A stretch of DNA of 64,000 nucleotides, from contig ML986684.1 in NCBI GenBank assembly GCA_010094045.1, forward strand, positions 62,001-126,000. Reading direction: 5' to 3'. Of the stretch, positions 11,000 through 21,773 are shown piece after piece. The stretch is from Lojkania enalia. Its lineage: Eukaryota; Ascomycota; Dothideomycetes; Pleosporales. The position numbers and the translations under genes were made by a program. Under the pieces are notes generated by a model. That model made no database searches and was not told where the DNA came from. It worked only from the letters and a program-made list of their open reading frames with translations. Positions within the stretch are counted from its first letter, which is position 1, and each line of letters begins with the position of its first letter.

Positions 11000-11889
11000 A
11001 TGTCGCCCCTAAACAATCGACAAGATATACTGCAACATCTACGAGATTCTATCTCTAATGGTAGCACCATTATTGGCGCTGGTGCCGGTATCGGGCTCTC
11101 GGCAAAGTTCATCGAGCAAGGAGGCGGTGATCTAATTATAATCTACAACAGCGGGAGGTTTCGAATGGCTGGGCGAGGATCGCTAGCTGGCCTTATGCCC
11201 TACAGTAATGCGAACGATGTTGTACTAGAAATGGTTCGCAATCCCTACTTCAGCAAATTCCATACGCTCATGCGCTTTCATAGGCCAACGAAGTACTTCC
11301 CATCGTTAAAAAGACACCAGTGCTTGCCGGTGTCTGTGCAACCGACCCATTTCGGGACATCCAAAGGTTTCTAAAACAGCTCAAGGATCTCGGTTTCGCT
11401 GGCATCCAAAATTTCCCCACAGTTGGACTGATTGATGGGCAATTTCGGCAAAATCTGGAAGAGACCGGGATGGGCTACGATGCAGAGGTTGATTTGATAA
11501 GGATGGCCCGGGAAATGGACCTCTTGACGACGCCCTATGCATTCAATGTCCAGGAAGCAAAGAAGATGGTAGGAGCAGGTGCCGATATACTGGTCGCGCA
11601 CATGGGTTTGACCACCTCAGGGTCAATTGGTGCGACATCGGGGAAGAGTCTGGATGATTGCGTGACCTTAATCCAGGATATTAGAGATGCAGCCGTAAAC
11701 ATCAATGCGGATGTTATTGTGCTGTGCCACGGTGGGCCGATTGCGACACCGGAGGACGCTGAGTATGTTATTTCTAGGACCAAGGGTGTTCATGGATTCT
11801 ATGGTGCTAGTTCGATGGAGAGATTGCCGGTTGAAGAAGCTATTACGAATATCACAAAACAATTCAAAGGGTTAAAGTCGAGTGGATGA
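11000..11889 (+). CDS. TIM-barrel PEP-hydrolase-like protein
   Basis: Two exons, 11000-11233 and 11284-11889, give 279 residues. The 50 bp intron ends CATAG, and the joined frame reads [19 protein letters not shown]. It belongs to the phosphoenolpyruvate hydrolase-like TIM-barrel family, the C-terminal domain of Tm-1. Marks are [20 protein letters not shown] near the N-terminus, [82 protein letters not shown] and [14 protein letters not shown]. These cover the eight-strand barrel and its phosphate-binding loops. The upstream ATG at 10895-10897 is in frame, but the extra peptide does not look conserved and would overlap the shared promoter, so 11000 is preferred. Divergently paired with the UPF0261 gene. 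The reaction in fungi is not known with certainty. Confidence 0.9.
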
Positions 11890-12937
11890 AAATAGTGTGT
11901 CTCGATCCGGAATGCCGTAGTATAGTATTTCATTCATCCATATGTTGTATCAATACAGAGACCATACTTGAAAACTGTTGATGCTATATTGGAGTCTATC
12001 TAAGCAATGATAATCGAAAATACACACCCTTTGACCTAGAGCATGCCTAAAAATATACAAATTAAGTACCTTCTCGAAGGGAATGATGGCTATGGCATCC
12101 GACTTTGGCTATCTGCCGGGATATTAGTTTTGTCACTATACTTTGACTATTACTATTCTCCAATGAATCAGAAACAATGGTAAACCTGGCCGGTATGCAA
12201 TTTCGATCTATTCGGTTGCGAGTATTCTGTCATGTTATAAGGGTATTAGTGACCACAAATTTCTCGAATATGAGCCAACGTAGGCAAAGTATTTTCCTAC
12301 TATGCATAAAACCCTAGTATTCCCAATTCTAATACTCCTATCGATACACCTCCTTGAGTATTTGAACTGTATTTGAAATGCCATGTACCAGTGGCTACAT
12401 TATCGATCCGACTAATAGTGGAGGTATGTAGCTAGACATTACTAGTAGGCTACTTACCAGGCGTTCCTTTTAGTCTACTTGTTCTAGACCTATCAATGCA
12501 AAAATTCTTCTAGCTCCCTCAATAAGCAATGCTTTATGCAATAAATGCAGTGGCGACAGCTGGGTAAGCATCATCTATCAGCGAAGGATAACGCTATGTG
12601 GTTCTGATACTTTAGATAATAATTTCGCATAGAATTTTCTGTCACTACCACTAGTTAGGGGCGATATTGATATAATTGTGTCTATATTTGCTTTTTCGAG
12701 GTGGCTATAATAATGTACTAGGTTGGTGTACTCGAACACAGCCCATGCGCCCCGCATCATTAGCAAGGCTAGAAAATTCTCAATTATGACTTGAAGATGA
12801 ATCATAGTGAATTCTAAAAGCTACGTCTTCTAGATATCTCGTGTGGAGTATACTTTCAACGCTTTACATACAGAACCGCTCTTTCCTAAGATATCTCTTC
12901 CTTTCAAGCTCTGGAAGAGGTTTCAATCATTTCGCTC
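11890..12937. other. Intergenic stretch, possible minus-strand relic
   Basis: AT-rich with no recognised gene. A minus-strand open stretch at 12578-12805 (MRGAWAVFEYTNLVHYYSHL part) has protein-like composition but I could not place it in a family, and stops surround it. Confidence 0.3.
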
Positions 12938-13113
12938 CTAGCGTCTTAAGAGGGAGTTTTGCAAAAATGCTTCGTTGGTGATGCCGTAGAGCTGTTTGAA
13001 CGTGTCGCGAAACTGGGTCAGGTTTGGTGAGTTTGTATTCGTGACATCTGGGCGCTCCATTCGTATCCAGTGTGACATCTGTGGGCCAACATTCCACACG
13101 CAAGCCTATTTCA
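12938..13113 (-). pseudogene. C-terminal coding fragment, family unknown
   Basis: On the minus strand an open stretch ends at a TAG (12938-12940) and has protein-like composition: MSHWIRMERPDVTNTNSP followed by NLTQFRDTFKQLYGITNEAF. A possible splice acceptor (cccacag) precedes the MSHW. No upstream exon could be found, and a 202 bp repeat begins 150 bp further upstream. I take it as the last exon of a lost gene; it may equally be chance. Confidence 0.3.
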
Positions 13114-13263
13114 CATTAGTACATAGGAGAGCTATGGTATTTAAAAAATATTAGGTCTATTGTCTCTTATTACTAGTATATCTCGACTACGGTCCGATTG
13201 ATATTTACTCAAAGGGCCGATTCAAATCCCCATAGTCATTGAATTGATTATGAATAAAAGATG

Positions 13264-13465
13264 TGGTGAGAGGCGAATCTTGTCTCAGGGAGGGAGATGA
13301 GGTGCTGAACTGGTTGATTGAAGATGGCCAGCGGGCCATATTTATGTACATGAAAAAGGGGTATATCAGCTGATATCCAGCGTGATATCCGGCGTGATAT
13401 CGACCGTGATATCGTACATCGATATCTGATACAGCTCGGCAGACTAGCCGAAAATCCCCATGACA
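13264..13465 (+). repeat. GATATC-type short dispersed repeat, copy A
   Basis: A 202 bp non-coding element, TGGTGAGAGG at one end and CCCCATGACA at the other. Inside is a run of GATATC hexamers at about 12 bp spacing. Flanking heptamers aaagatg (13257-13263) and aaagaag (13466-13472) match at six of seven positions and look like a target-site duplication. Two further copies lie at 43601-43931 (inverted, interrupted) and 60334-60534. Confidence 0.8.
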
Positions 13466-13847
13466 AAAGAAGCAATTGTAATAAGCTCTTTATTGGGCGA
13501 TTCATTACTGAGCCACATCTTTCAGACGCGAACCAAACACCAGAGGAACCCGAGGACAGAAGATACTGTACACTCGAGGATTCCTAACAATCAAGACCAA
13601 AAAACACCAGAAGGTACCATATTCCAAAGACTAGAAGCATGAAAATATAACATTTGCCTGACTTGCCGACCCAAAAAGAAAAAAATTATTCCGGGCTCCA
13701 CAAGAAGTAATGCGGACGTGGTATGGTCTGCCACGTGAATGCTACTTCTAACGGGCCCATGGATTCTAAGAGCGTTGACAAACTCTTTAGCAAGCCTTTA
13801 AGTATGGGGGATGGCTCTCCGGAATCAGAACGAATGCCTGGGAAAAG
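13466..13847. other. Intergenic, nothing recognised
   Basis: No gene or repeat supported between the dispersed repeat and the tandem repeat. Confidence 0.4.
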
Positions 13848-14112
13848 GTAGTTCTATGATTCACCTGAGGCTGTACAGTCTGCCACATAGAGTGCCGCAT
13901 TAGCGATCAATTCGGAACTGTCGGCTAGTCTATCGCGTTGTGATGTGTAGTTCTGTGATTGGCTTGAGGCTGTACACCCGCCACATAGAGTGATACAGTG
14001 AAAGAAGTCGAAGCGGTCGGTGGAGGGCAGTCTATGATTGACCTGAAGCTATAGAGCTTGCCACATAGAGTGCTGCATTAACAAGCCGAGCCGGAATAGT
14101 CGGTAGTATATT
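13848..14112. repeat. Three degenerate tandem units of about 90 bp
   Basis: Three units each contain a conserved core: gctgtaca or a variant, 6-8 bp, then gccacatagagtg. They begin near 13848, 13944 and 14026 and are 82-96 bp long. On the minus strand the core reads LYVA followed by a Ser/Gly-rich turn, so the array may be the remnant of a protein repeat. Stops prevent a continuous frame. Confidence 0.55.
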
Positions 14113-14807
14113 GAGATTGAGAGTTGATATGAAGACGCTGTCGCCGTCGCCGTTGTCATCGATAGACCTTATTATGGTGATGTTTACGAGTCTCAAAGAA
14201 ATGTCACTATCGCTAGATCGAGTGCAGTTATTGCAATTCTTGCGACCTTTTGACGTGACGATGCAATAAGATGCGATTGATCTAAATGTTATGGCGATAT
14301 ATGCGACATTTGAACTAGCGACCGCGACGTTACACGAGTAGTGGACTTTAGGGAGGGCGTAACTTAGAGTGGCTGCAATATGTTGGCTTTGGTTTAAAGT
14401 GAAGGGCAAGCCGGGAACTAACATGATAGTAGAATTGAGGTTTACGTGGAGTGAGGGAGGTATAACATGAAAGGATATGTGGTATCGCAAGTTTTGGTGA
14501 CGGAGGGTAGGCAGATCTTTTTGAACATGAAGTGAAAGTTGGAGTTTTTGGATAAGAGTGTGATGGAGGTAAGAGAAAGAAATTCTGGGAGCTGGGAGAG
14601 AGCAGGTTTATATACCTCTAGCGGCCGGCCGCACTACTAGTCCACGTAACGCGGAGTGACAGTGCCCAGGTGCATCAGCAAAAAAGAAATATTTTATGCA
14701 AGTGGGTGACCGTAAGCAAGAGGGCATAATAAATGATTCGATAAAGAAGTGGTGAGAATTCTCGAGCTGCCATGGTTTTGCGTTGCTCGTACGACGTTAT
14801 CCTCTAG
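14113..14807. other. Possible minus-strand coding relic, otherwise empty
   Basis: A minus-strand open frame at 14032-14490 runs into the tandem repeat. It includes DISLRLVNITI and STLNLNILPTIPARLVNAAL, loosely like a cyanovirin-N beta repeat, but I would not assign it. The plus strand shows nothing. Confidence 0.25.
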
Positions 14808-14957
14808 TGTCGCGTATCAGGGAGCATCAATTGCTGAGGCAAATATTGATGTATTGAAGGAGGGTAAGTGGCCTGCTTCGGTAGAAGCTAGCGATGGCGA
14901 GACTATATAGGCCTGGAAAACAGACCAACTATAATAGGATATTAGAAACATGTGACA
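14808..14957. mobile_element. Solo LTR-like element, 150 bp family, copy 1
   Basis: The element starts TGTCGCG and ends TGTGACA and is bounded by a perfect 5 bp duplication, tctag (14803-14807 and 14958-14962). It has a TATA-like ctatatagg near its right end. Copies at 57892-58040 and 49174-49324 share the whole length. TG...CA ends and a 5 bp duplication are the marks of an LTR left by recombination, or of a very small LTR element. Confidence 0.8.
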
Positions 14958-15800
14958 TCTAGTTATGTAGGCGGGAGGTGGTTAGGGAAAGTCAGGAGAA
15001 AGGTCAGCGGAGCTTGAGCTAAAAGCAAATCATTCAACACCACCGTAAATGTCACCATCAAGAGAGTGATTCCAAGAGCCAGTGCTGATGAAGCGTGGAG
15101 GCAACGCAGGATAGGATGAGGAGGAGAACGAAGGCTAAAAGATATGATACGATACCGCCTATACTGTCAGAAGACGAAGATTTGGAGTTGTAGATTGGAA
15201 AGGGGGGCTTCTGATCTTGGATGATTAGGAGCTGTTCAGTGTTTGTTCTGAGAGGGGACTAGATTGGCATACATGGGCGTCATGAAAGGTTGAAATTCTT
15301 CTACAAGGGCTTTGATATAATTTTATCCTTTTGTAGAAGCAGGCAGGCCGAGCGAAACATGGACGTTGGTACCATAAGGACGATCAGTATGGTATACTCA
15401 AACACGCGCTCTATTTCCGCTATCCGAATCGAGCAAATTATGGACCGCAAACTCCCGCGGCCCATCAGGACGTGCAATTCGCTCTTAGCGACATCGTACA
15501 AAGGCTACAATGCACGACCCACCCCATCGGCTCAATATGGGCCGAGCAGTGCGAATGATCATAACATCACCTGCAGCGTCTCATCGCTCATGCTAATTAC
15601 CATCATTCTTCGTCGTGCCCATGACGTCAATTCTACATTTCGGTTCCTCACACCACGTCCAAATAATGCATGTCGATTGGCTGAGGACCCGGACAGCAGT
15701 AATTCATTCACGGCAGCCCTCAATCTACCTATTTATCATCGATCTTCCATTTACATTGATTTGATGTATGTTCTTATTTAGAAGGTCAGGTAGGGGCAAA
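14958..15800. other. Intergenic, open frames of doubtful meaning
   Basis: A 163-codon plus frame (15290-15781) and an opposing minus frame (15301-15501, with LYDVAKSELHVLMGRGSLR just before it) overlap. The minus reading looks more protein-like but contains stops; I could not identify either. The right part is the promoter side of the esterase relic. Confidence 0.3.
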
Positions 15801-17184
15801 ATGGTTAAGTCTGTCTCATCTCTCGTCGCGGAATCGTGTAAGCCCCTTCCGCCGATTGAGGACAAGTCGTTCGGCTCCTTCGACAGCTTCGCTAACTCGC
15901 GCATTGTCCTCATCGGCGACGCGAGGTATGGTATCCTGAATCCATAGGACGTATGTGAGAAGATGCTAAAGCCACTCGTCTAGCCACGGCACCTCCGAGT
16001 TCTACCGCGCCCGAGCCGCCATCACACAGCGCCTCATCGAGTACTACGGCTTCAACCACGTCGCCATCGAGGGCGACTAGCCCGACTACCACATCATCGA
16101 TAACCATGTCCGCCAGCACCCCAGTTCCAAGGAGAAAACGCTCTCACCCGTGTTCCAGCACTTCCCTGAATGGATGTGGCGCAATGAGGAGATGCAGGGC
16201 TTCGTCAATTGGCTTCGTGCGTACAACGAGGGGGAGCTGCTGGCTAAGCGTGCGGGAGTATACGGGCTGGACTTGCACAGTATGGGGACCTCGATCAAGG
16301 CCGTCATCTAGTATCTCGAGAATGTCGATCCGGATCTAGCTAAAGAAGCGCGCAGGCGGTACGGCTGTCTAGAGCCCTAGATCGAGGATCCGGCCATCTA
16401 CGGCCGCGTCGCTCTGCACAAGGGGGATGCACCGTGCGAACACGGCGTGGTGAAGCTGCTGCAGCAGCTGCTTGAGAAGCGCATCGAGCTGTCGTCGCAG
16501 CCCCAAGACGGCGAGGGCTTCTTCGACGCCGAGATGAACGCCCGCCTGATCCGCGACTCGGAACGCTACTACCGCTCTATGTACTGGGCCGGCGACGAGT
16601 CGTGGAATCTGCGCGACGTGCACATGTTTGAGACGCTGCGCCGGTTGCTCAAGGCCAAGGGCGGCAGGGCGGTCGTCTGGACGCACAACTCGCACTTGGG
16701 CGATGCGCGGGCGACGGGCATGGGCCAGAGCAGGGACGAGCTCAATCTCGGACAGTTGTGTCGGGAAAATTTCACGGCACCTGGTGAGGTGTCTATCATC
16801 GGCATGGGCACGCACGACGGCGAAGTCGCCCCGGCGGACGCGTGGAACGAGCCCATGCAGGTTATGGCCGTCAACCCTTCGCGCAAGGACAGCTACGAGC
16901 GCATCATGCATGACACCGGCATCCCTTCATTCCTGCTCGATATGAAGCCCGGCTCGGTCAGCGACGAGGCCCGCAAGGCGCTGGAGGAGCAGCGACTAGA
17001 GCGCTTCATCGGCGTCATCTATCGGCCGGCGACGGAGAGATAGAGTCATTTTGTCAAGTCTAACTTGCCGCAGCAGTTTGATGCGTATCTATGGTTCGAC
17101 CGGACTTCTGCTGTGCGCCCGCTCGAGATTGAGCAGCATCATGAGGGAATCTCGCGCGGGGAGACGTATCCGTTCAGTATGTAG
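15801..17184 (+). pseudogene. Erythromycin-esterase-family protein, four TAG stops
   Basis: From ATG at 15801, exon 1 (15801-15925) and exon 2 (15984-17184) join over a 58 bp intron to give [19 protein letters not shown]. This is the conserved start of the erythromycin esterase family (PF05139), with its Ser-His and Glu-Phe active-site segment. The frame then runs in phase to TAG at 17182-17184 and is interrupted only by TAG at 16078, 16309, 16378 and 17041. The first sits at AIEGD-PDY and the third at CLEP-IEDPA, where the family has Trp; the second and fourth fit Gln. All are single transitions in CpA/TpG context. The GC-rich coding pattern is otherwise preserved, as in FLLDMKPGSVS and LPQQFDAYLWFDRTS. 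In fungi the substrate is unknown; bacterial relatives open macrolide lactones. It is probably a recent null allele. Confidence 0.85.
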
Positions 17185-17910
17185 GCTCCGCGAAGGGGTT
17201 GGTATAGGACGTGGGGAGGTTGCCGCTGGTGGGGGTGTTTCTGTGGGTTAACAATGCTGGTCAGTGTTGCGAATCCGTGGAGAGGTTCTAGCTAGAGCTC
17301 CATCTCCCTTCTTAAGCGCAGGTCAAAAGAATAAGGAGATGGTCGGAGGATACGTCGATGTAGCCTCATACCCCCCTCCCTAACCCCTTCTTCTTTTTAC
17401 ACTTCCGGTCCGCGGACTATTATTCTATTATTCCCCCACAGCATAGGCCCGGACAAAAATGAGGTCCGGGCAAAAATGATACCCGGCGCCAGACTCGCAG
17501 GCCCAGATATCGATGCCTTTTTTGCTGTCTTACCTAATTGGGAAGGTTGGAGCATGGAAGGGAGATTGGAGCGGGCAGCTAGGTTGCTTCCTTTGGGCTA
17601 AGACGTCTTGTCAAGCTATTATAAACTATCCACCTGAGGAGTGGAGGAGCGACATTGGGGCAGGCCAGATTCATTCTGAATGGAATCTTGGCTGAGAAGA
17701 CTACAATTGGTAGCGCGTCCTGTTCACTGTATATGTACATCTGCATGTCCCACATCGATTCTTCGTCACGCGAGCATTGATGGAGCGCAGGAAGTCATGC
17801 CATCTAGCACGAAGAGAGCGCCAGCATGAATATAAGATTCTTAAGCATCCAATATCTATCCTGACAATGGGGAATGACGGAGAATTAACTAGCGGTCATG
17901 TTGCAATAGA
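17185..17910. other. Intergenic, nothing recognised
   Basis: 3' flanks of the esterase relic and of the convergent DUF1996 gene. A short duplicated phrase, ggcccggacaaaaatga / ggtccgggcaaaaatga, lies at about 17446-17478. Confidence 0.4.
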
Positions 17911-19317
17911 TCACTCAATCTCCGCTTGAGCGCCTCCGGGTAACTCGGTAAGCCCTGACATTAGTTAGCGCCTGGAGCCAACAAAGATAATATGCACGTA
18001 GTATGACTTACATTCATCAATTGGCTCGACCACCGTCGGCTTGATTGTGCATCTGTTGGCCTGCTGCGTACTCTGCGTCTCCAGCTGCGGACAGTTGACC
18101 CCACAAAAGGCATCCATGGCCTTCTGCAGCGAATCCCCCTTCCAACCGAAGAGGTAGTCTGCGTGTGTACCATACCCAGTCTTATCACCCATACTGAAGA
18201 CGAAAGGCTGGCTACCGTCCTCGGGCCACTCGTTCGGATCGTTGAAAGAGGACGTGTCCCAGGCCACCTCATACAGGACCTGTGGGATCTTGACTAGAAG
18301 CGCGTCAGAGAAACATATCGCTTCCCAACCTCCAACAATCAACTTACCCGGATGCGTCTCAGGACACGGTCCGCCAACCTGCCCATTCAACTACAATAAC
18401 TTGTCAGCTCCTCTTTTCATCCCAAAAAAAAAAAAAAATTCATCGGCAGGCTTACCGAGTACGCAACATGACTCTTATGATCCGGACTATCTACATTGAC
18501 CCCATCCCAACAGGTCGGGAAGAAATGATTCGCCCTAATGCCCCCGGGACACGGCCTGTTCGGCAGATATCTAGTATCCGTGCCCATACCTGGCGCCCCC
18601 GAGCTATCCCCCGTAAAGTTCTTGTCCCAGCACCGGAAACTCAACTGCTTGGCATCATTGTCGTCGAAGTCGGTCCGACGCCCCGGGTCTCCGACTAGCA
18701 TGCGGAAGCCGGGCTTGAAGGCCGTCACTGGTGTCTTCATGTCATAGGGAGGGATGTAGTAGACTGTTATGCCGCCGTTGGCCGGCTCTAGGAATTGGTT
18801 GGCGAACATAGGCACCCGTTTGTACGTTCCGTTGCGGGCGCGGAAGTAGAGGACCGCCGTCCAGTAGTTTGAGAAGTCTGTAGAGAATTGCGGTTAGGTG
18901 GGGTTTGGGCGGGTGGGGTGGCATGGGTGAAAGATACCCTCTGTGAATGTGCAGGTGGTGCAGGTTGCCATGGAGGGAAGGTCCAGCGAATAGTCCATTT
19001 CGGCGGCAAAGGCATTCTAAACTTCGTTAGAGGGGAGTGGTGGACGGAAGGGAATGATAGCATACGCCTCCTACGATCTGATAAATGCGTCAGTTTTTGG
19101 TTTAGGGCTAGGTAGATTCGGTGTTTACCTGATGAAGATGGGCAGCAGGCGTCTGGCCGGGCTGGACCAAGCTGTCACGGATGAGAAGGTACTCTGGGCT
19201 GAATTTCGTAATTACTTACGGGTCAAGGCGATCGATAACAAGTTGCGAACAAGAGAATCGCAACATAGCATGGGACGGTGCGGCAAGCGCCGCAGCGATT
19301 AGTGTTCTCCAGTGCAT
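17911..19317 (-). CDS. Secreted DUF1996 protein, seven exons
   Basis: Intact minus-strand gene of 358 residues. Exons in coding order: 19317-19220, 19171-19129, 19077-19066, 19016-18938, 18877-18456, 18390-18012, 17954-17911; all introns are GT-AG, 48-65 bp. The N-terminus MHWRTLIAAALAAPSHA is a signal peptide, followed by MLRFSCSQLVIDRLDPLVQ and the LHQIVGGNAF motif. DUF1996 (PF09362) landmarks follow: ATCTTCTFTEDFSNYWTAVL, YFRARNGTYKRV, PGFRMLVGDP, RPCPGGIRANHFFPTCWDG, DSPDHKSHVAYS, CPETHPGKL, YEVAWDTSSF and SMGDKTGYGTHADYLFGW. The histidine-rich sites suggest a metal or catalytic centre, but the family's activity is not established. Exon 3 is only 12 nt (IVGG) and is required to keep the conserved motif. 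Cysteine pairs fit an extracellular protein. Confidence 0.9.
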
Positions 19318-20067
19318 CCTTGAGACGGCAATAACGCAATAAGGAATGTAGAAGAAAGAGTATGTACATTGAACGCAGATGGTTCGGGATAATGTTTATA
19401 TGTCTCAAGCCACACGCATGTTAATCGAGGATCTGTTTTGGACGCTCCAATATCCATCCATAAGCGTAGAGGGCGAGAATGCGGGAGATAGGACGCATGG
19501 TTTTGCCATACTTTGACAAGATCCTCAGCAATAACGAGTACCATTGTACTGATATTACTCCGGTTGCGCGACACGAATCCGGTGTCGCGGAAGGTTACAC
19601 AGTATTTATGAGGCGCGTGCGTAGATTGAGCCGCGGCTTGGTCATATATCGCACATGTTATAGTTCCTGCAGCTAGGTGCGGTGAAGTCGAATCCCTGCC
19701 ATATTTCAGCTCAAGAATGACTTTGAAAGGATGAACCGAGAAAAAGGTGCGGGTAATCATGCGGGGGGCGGGGAGTTGGGCATGCTTCTGCAATCTTCAT
19801 AACGTGCTAGATATTGTGTAGGCCCCTGTATCGTGCAAGATCGCTCTCCTATGATGAACTGGTTTCACACGTCCCACAATTCAATATTTAAGATCATATT
19901 TGGGGTTATTCCCAGAGCTCTTCAGTAGTAATTTACTTTGCCAGTCTATATCTCATTGAGCTAGTCGAGATACGAGTAGGGAAACAGACATCCAAGGCCG
20001 CAGAACGGTGCTTGGATTATCCTGCAGGACTAACTGGGACTGGGGTACTGGAGTTGATTCATGAACT
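19318..20067. other. Intergenic, promoter of DUF1996 gene
   Basis: Upstream region of the DUF1996 gene and 3' flank of the small secreted protein gene. The 164-codon minus frame here (19299-19793) overlaps the DUF1996 start and looks like chance. Confidence 0.4.
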
Positions 20068-20610
20068 CTACATCGCCCCAACCTTGAACATCCAAGGCTC
20101 TTTCCTGTAGAGCCACTTTCCAGTCGGCGTTGTCGTCTGGTTTACTCCCTCTGTCCAGTACGGATTAACAAATGCTACACCACTATATGATTTACCGCTA
20201 GAAGACGTTAGTCCGACTATCTCGATTTACAGTTTCTCGATGACTTACTCTTGCGTCCATGCTCTCCGCACAGCAACCAACCCTTCTTGAAACATAAAGC
20301 TAAACCCCTGCGGTCTTTCCGGCCCTTGGCTCGGGCAATATTCGTACAACGCCGTGATCGCGTAAAGCCAAAAGTACGTATTCGGAATTACACAATCGGC
20401 TTCCTTTTCGAGCCCAGGGCGTGTATCAGCAACATGGAAGCTGAGATTTGATTGGGCCCCTTCGACAAGCGGATCTGCCTGGAAGGCCGTGAAGTCGGTT
20501 ACCGTAAAGCTGAAATTTGAGGGTGCGACTTGGCGGGGAGAGACGGCGGCAAATGGTGAGCCTAGAGCTAGAGTGGAAAAGAGAAGAGCGGAAAGCGTAG
20601 CAGAGTACAT
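20068..20610 (-). CDS. Small secreted protein, candidate effector
   Basis: Two exons, 20610-20249 and 20182-20068, joined over a 66 bp intron, give 158 residues. The start at 20610 yields MYSATLSALLFSTLALGSPF, a clear signal peptide; the in-frame extension upstream has no such feature. The mature part begins after a basic site (VSPRQVAPSNFSF) and contains SFTVTDFTAFQADPL, NLSFHVADTRPGLEKEADC, YEYCPSQGPERPQGF and a C-terminal YWTEGVNQTTTPTGKWLY. It has few cysteines and potential N-glycosylation sites. Size, secretion and lack of a known domain fit the broad class of fungal small secreted proteins, some of which act on hosts or competitors. No function should be assumed. The frame is undamaged. 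Confidence 0.7.
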
Positions 20611-21773
20611 GATGTTTGATGTGGGGCTTCGGTCAGCAGATGTGGGGAGAGGCTGGAATAAGATTTCGCTCCAATATGATAAGACGAGAAGTAGGCGGAA
20701 GGGCAGCTTCACGTATACGTTCAATCCCTGGCAGGCCTCGGCTCGAAGGTCAGTGAATGTTCCAAAGCGACAAGTGACCGTACAACATCTCGATAGCAAT
20801 GTAGTGCGGCGGTTCGGGACTTATACTGTGGTTGGAGTGTTTCTAGATTGCCGCCGATATGCCAAGGTTGTCCATATAAGGCAATATGGGCTGCATTGGC
20901 TAAAGCGCGGATCGATACCGCGCCAACGGTGCGTCGGAGTGTAGATGGCATTGTGTAATCCAGAAATGTCGGCCTGTGTAGTTTTGCAGGCCCAAAGGCC
21001 TACCCAGTCTATATCATGCATATGAGATGTGCATTCTAGAAGCGCACAGCTTTCCTTATCTGAGGAACCCCCTTTAAGGCGCACGTAGGATGGGCAGAGG
21101 TTGCATTAGGCCGTAATTAGTATTTGAGAAATGATCAAATTAGTAAGACAAGGCGTAATTTACGATTCAGCGGGAATGATAGATTAATTGCGTTACGGGA
21201 ACGTGGACCAGGCACGTGAGTGCGGACAAAGATGCCGCGCTGACATTCCGTCTCTGACCACGGAGTTTAGTCGCGCGCGTCTGATTGCATCCGCAGGTTG
21301 TTAAGAGGCCCTTCGGCTAGACCTCGACGACGGGCACGGCTCTTATATTTCGCATTGCGTTCGATCTTGACTCTCTCGTAGTAATGAATAATAGACGGAA
21401 GACGGCGGAGATTGCGACATGCTCCTCGTGAGTGGTGGTGGTGGGGATGCCAATGCTTGGACTGGCTACACCATGCCAAGCATCACCGAAATCTTCTGGC
21501 GATTTTACGGAACAAGACGCCACGAGCACCTAGATTGGCTGACTATTTTCCAAAACCCATTGCTTATCTCTGCAACCATATGGGTAAGGAACAATAGACC
21601 AGACTCGAGGTGCCTAGAAGTTTGACGTCATACTGATGTGCTGTGCTTTGACTAACAAGGTCATGAATTCCACCGCGGTTTAGTTGGAAATCAACTCTTT
21701 CCTTTCACTCTACTTCCGACAGTCCCATTTTTAACTCGAAGAGTATAAGCAAAAGGTTACTCACAGCTCAGAT
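20611..21773. other. Intergenic region before the synthase-like gene
   Basis: Divergent promoters of the small secreted protein and of the phosphosulfolactate-synthase-like gene. Open frames on both strands lack recognisable features. Confidence 0.4.

Noticed and set aside
13380..13440. GATATC ladder as a CRISPR-like or centromere-like array
   Set aside because: It is part of a 200 bp dispersed element with defined ends in a eukaryote; units are too short and there are no spacers.
16369..16911. Minus-strand frame of 180 codons
   Set aside because: It is the shadow of the GC-rich esterase relic; the plus strand has family signatures.
15801..17184. UAG recoded as Gln or Trp, making the broken genes functional
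   Set aside because: Intact genes in the window, such as the P450 ending at 27937, the mannanase and the lactonase, use TAG as their normal stop, so TAG is not generally read through.
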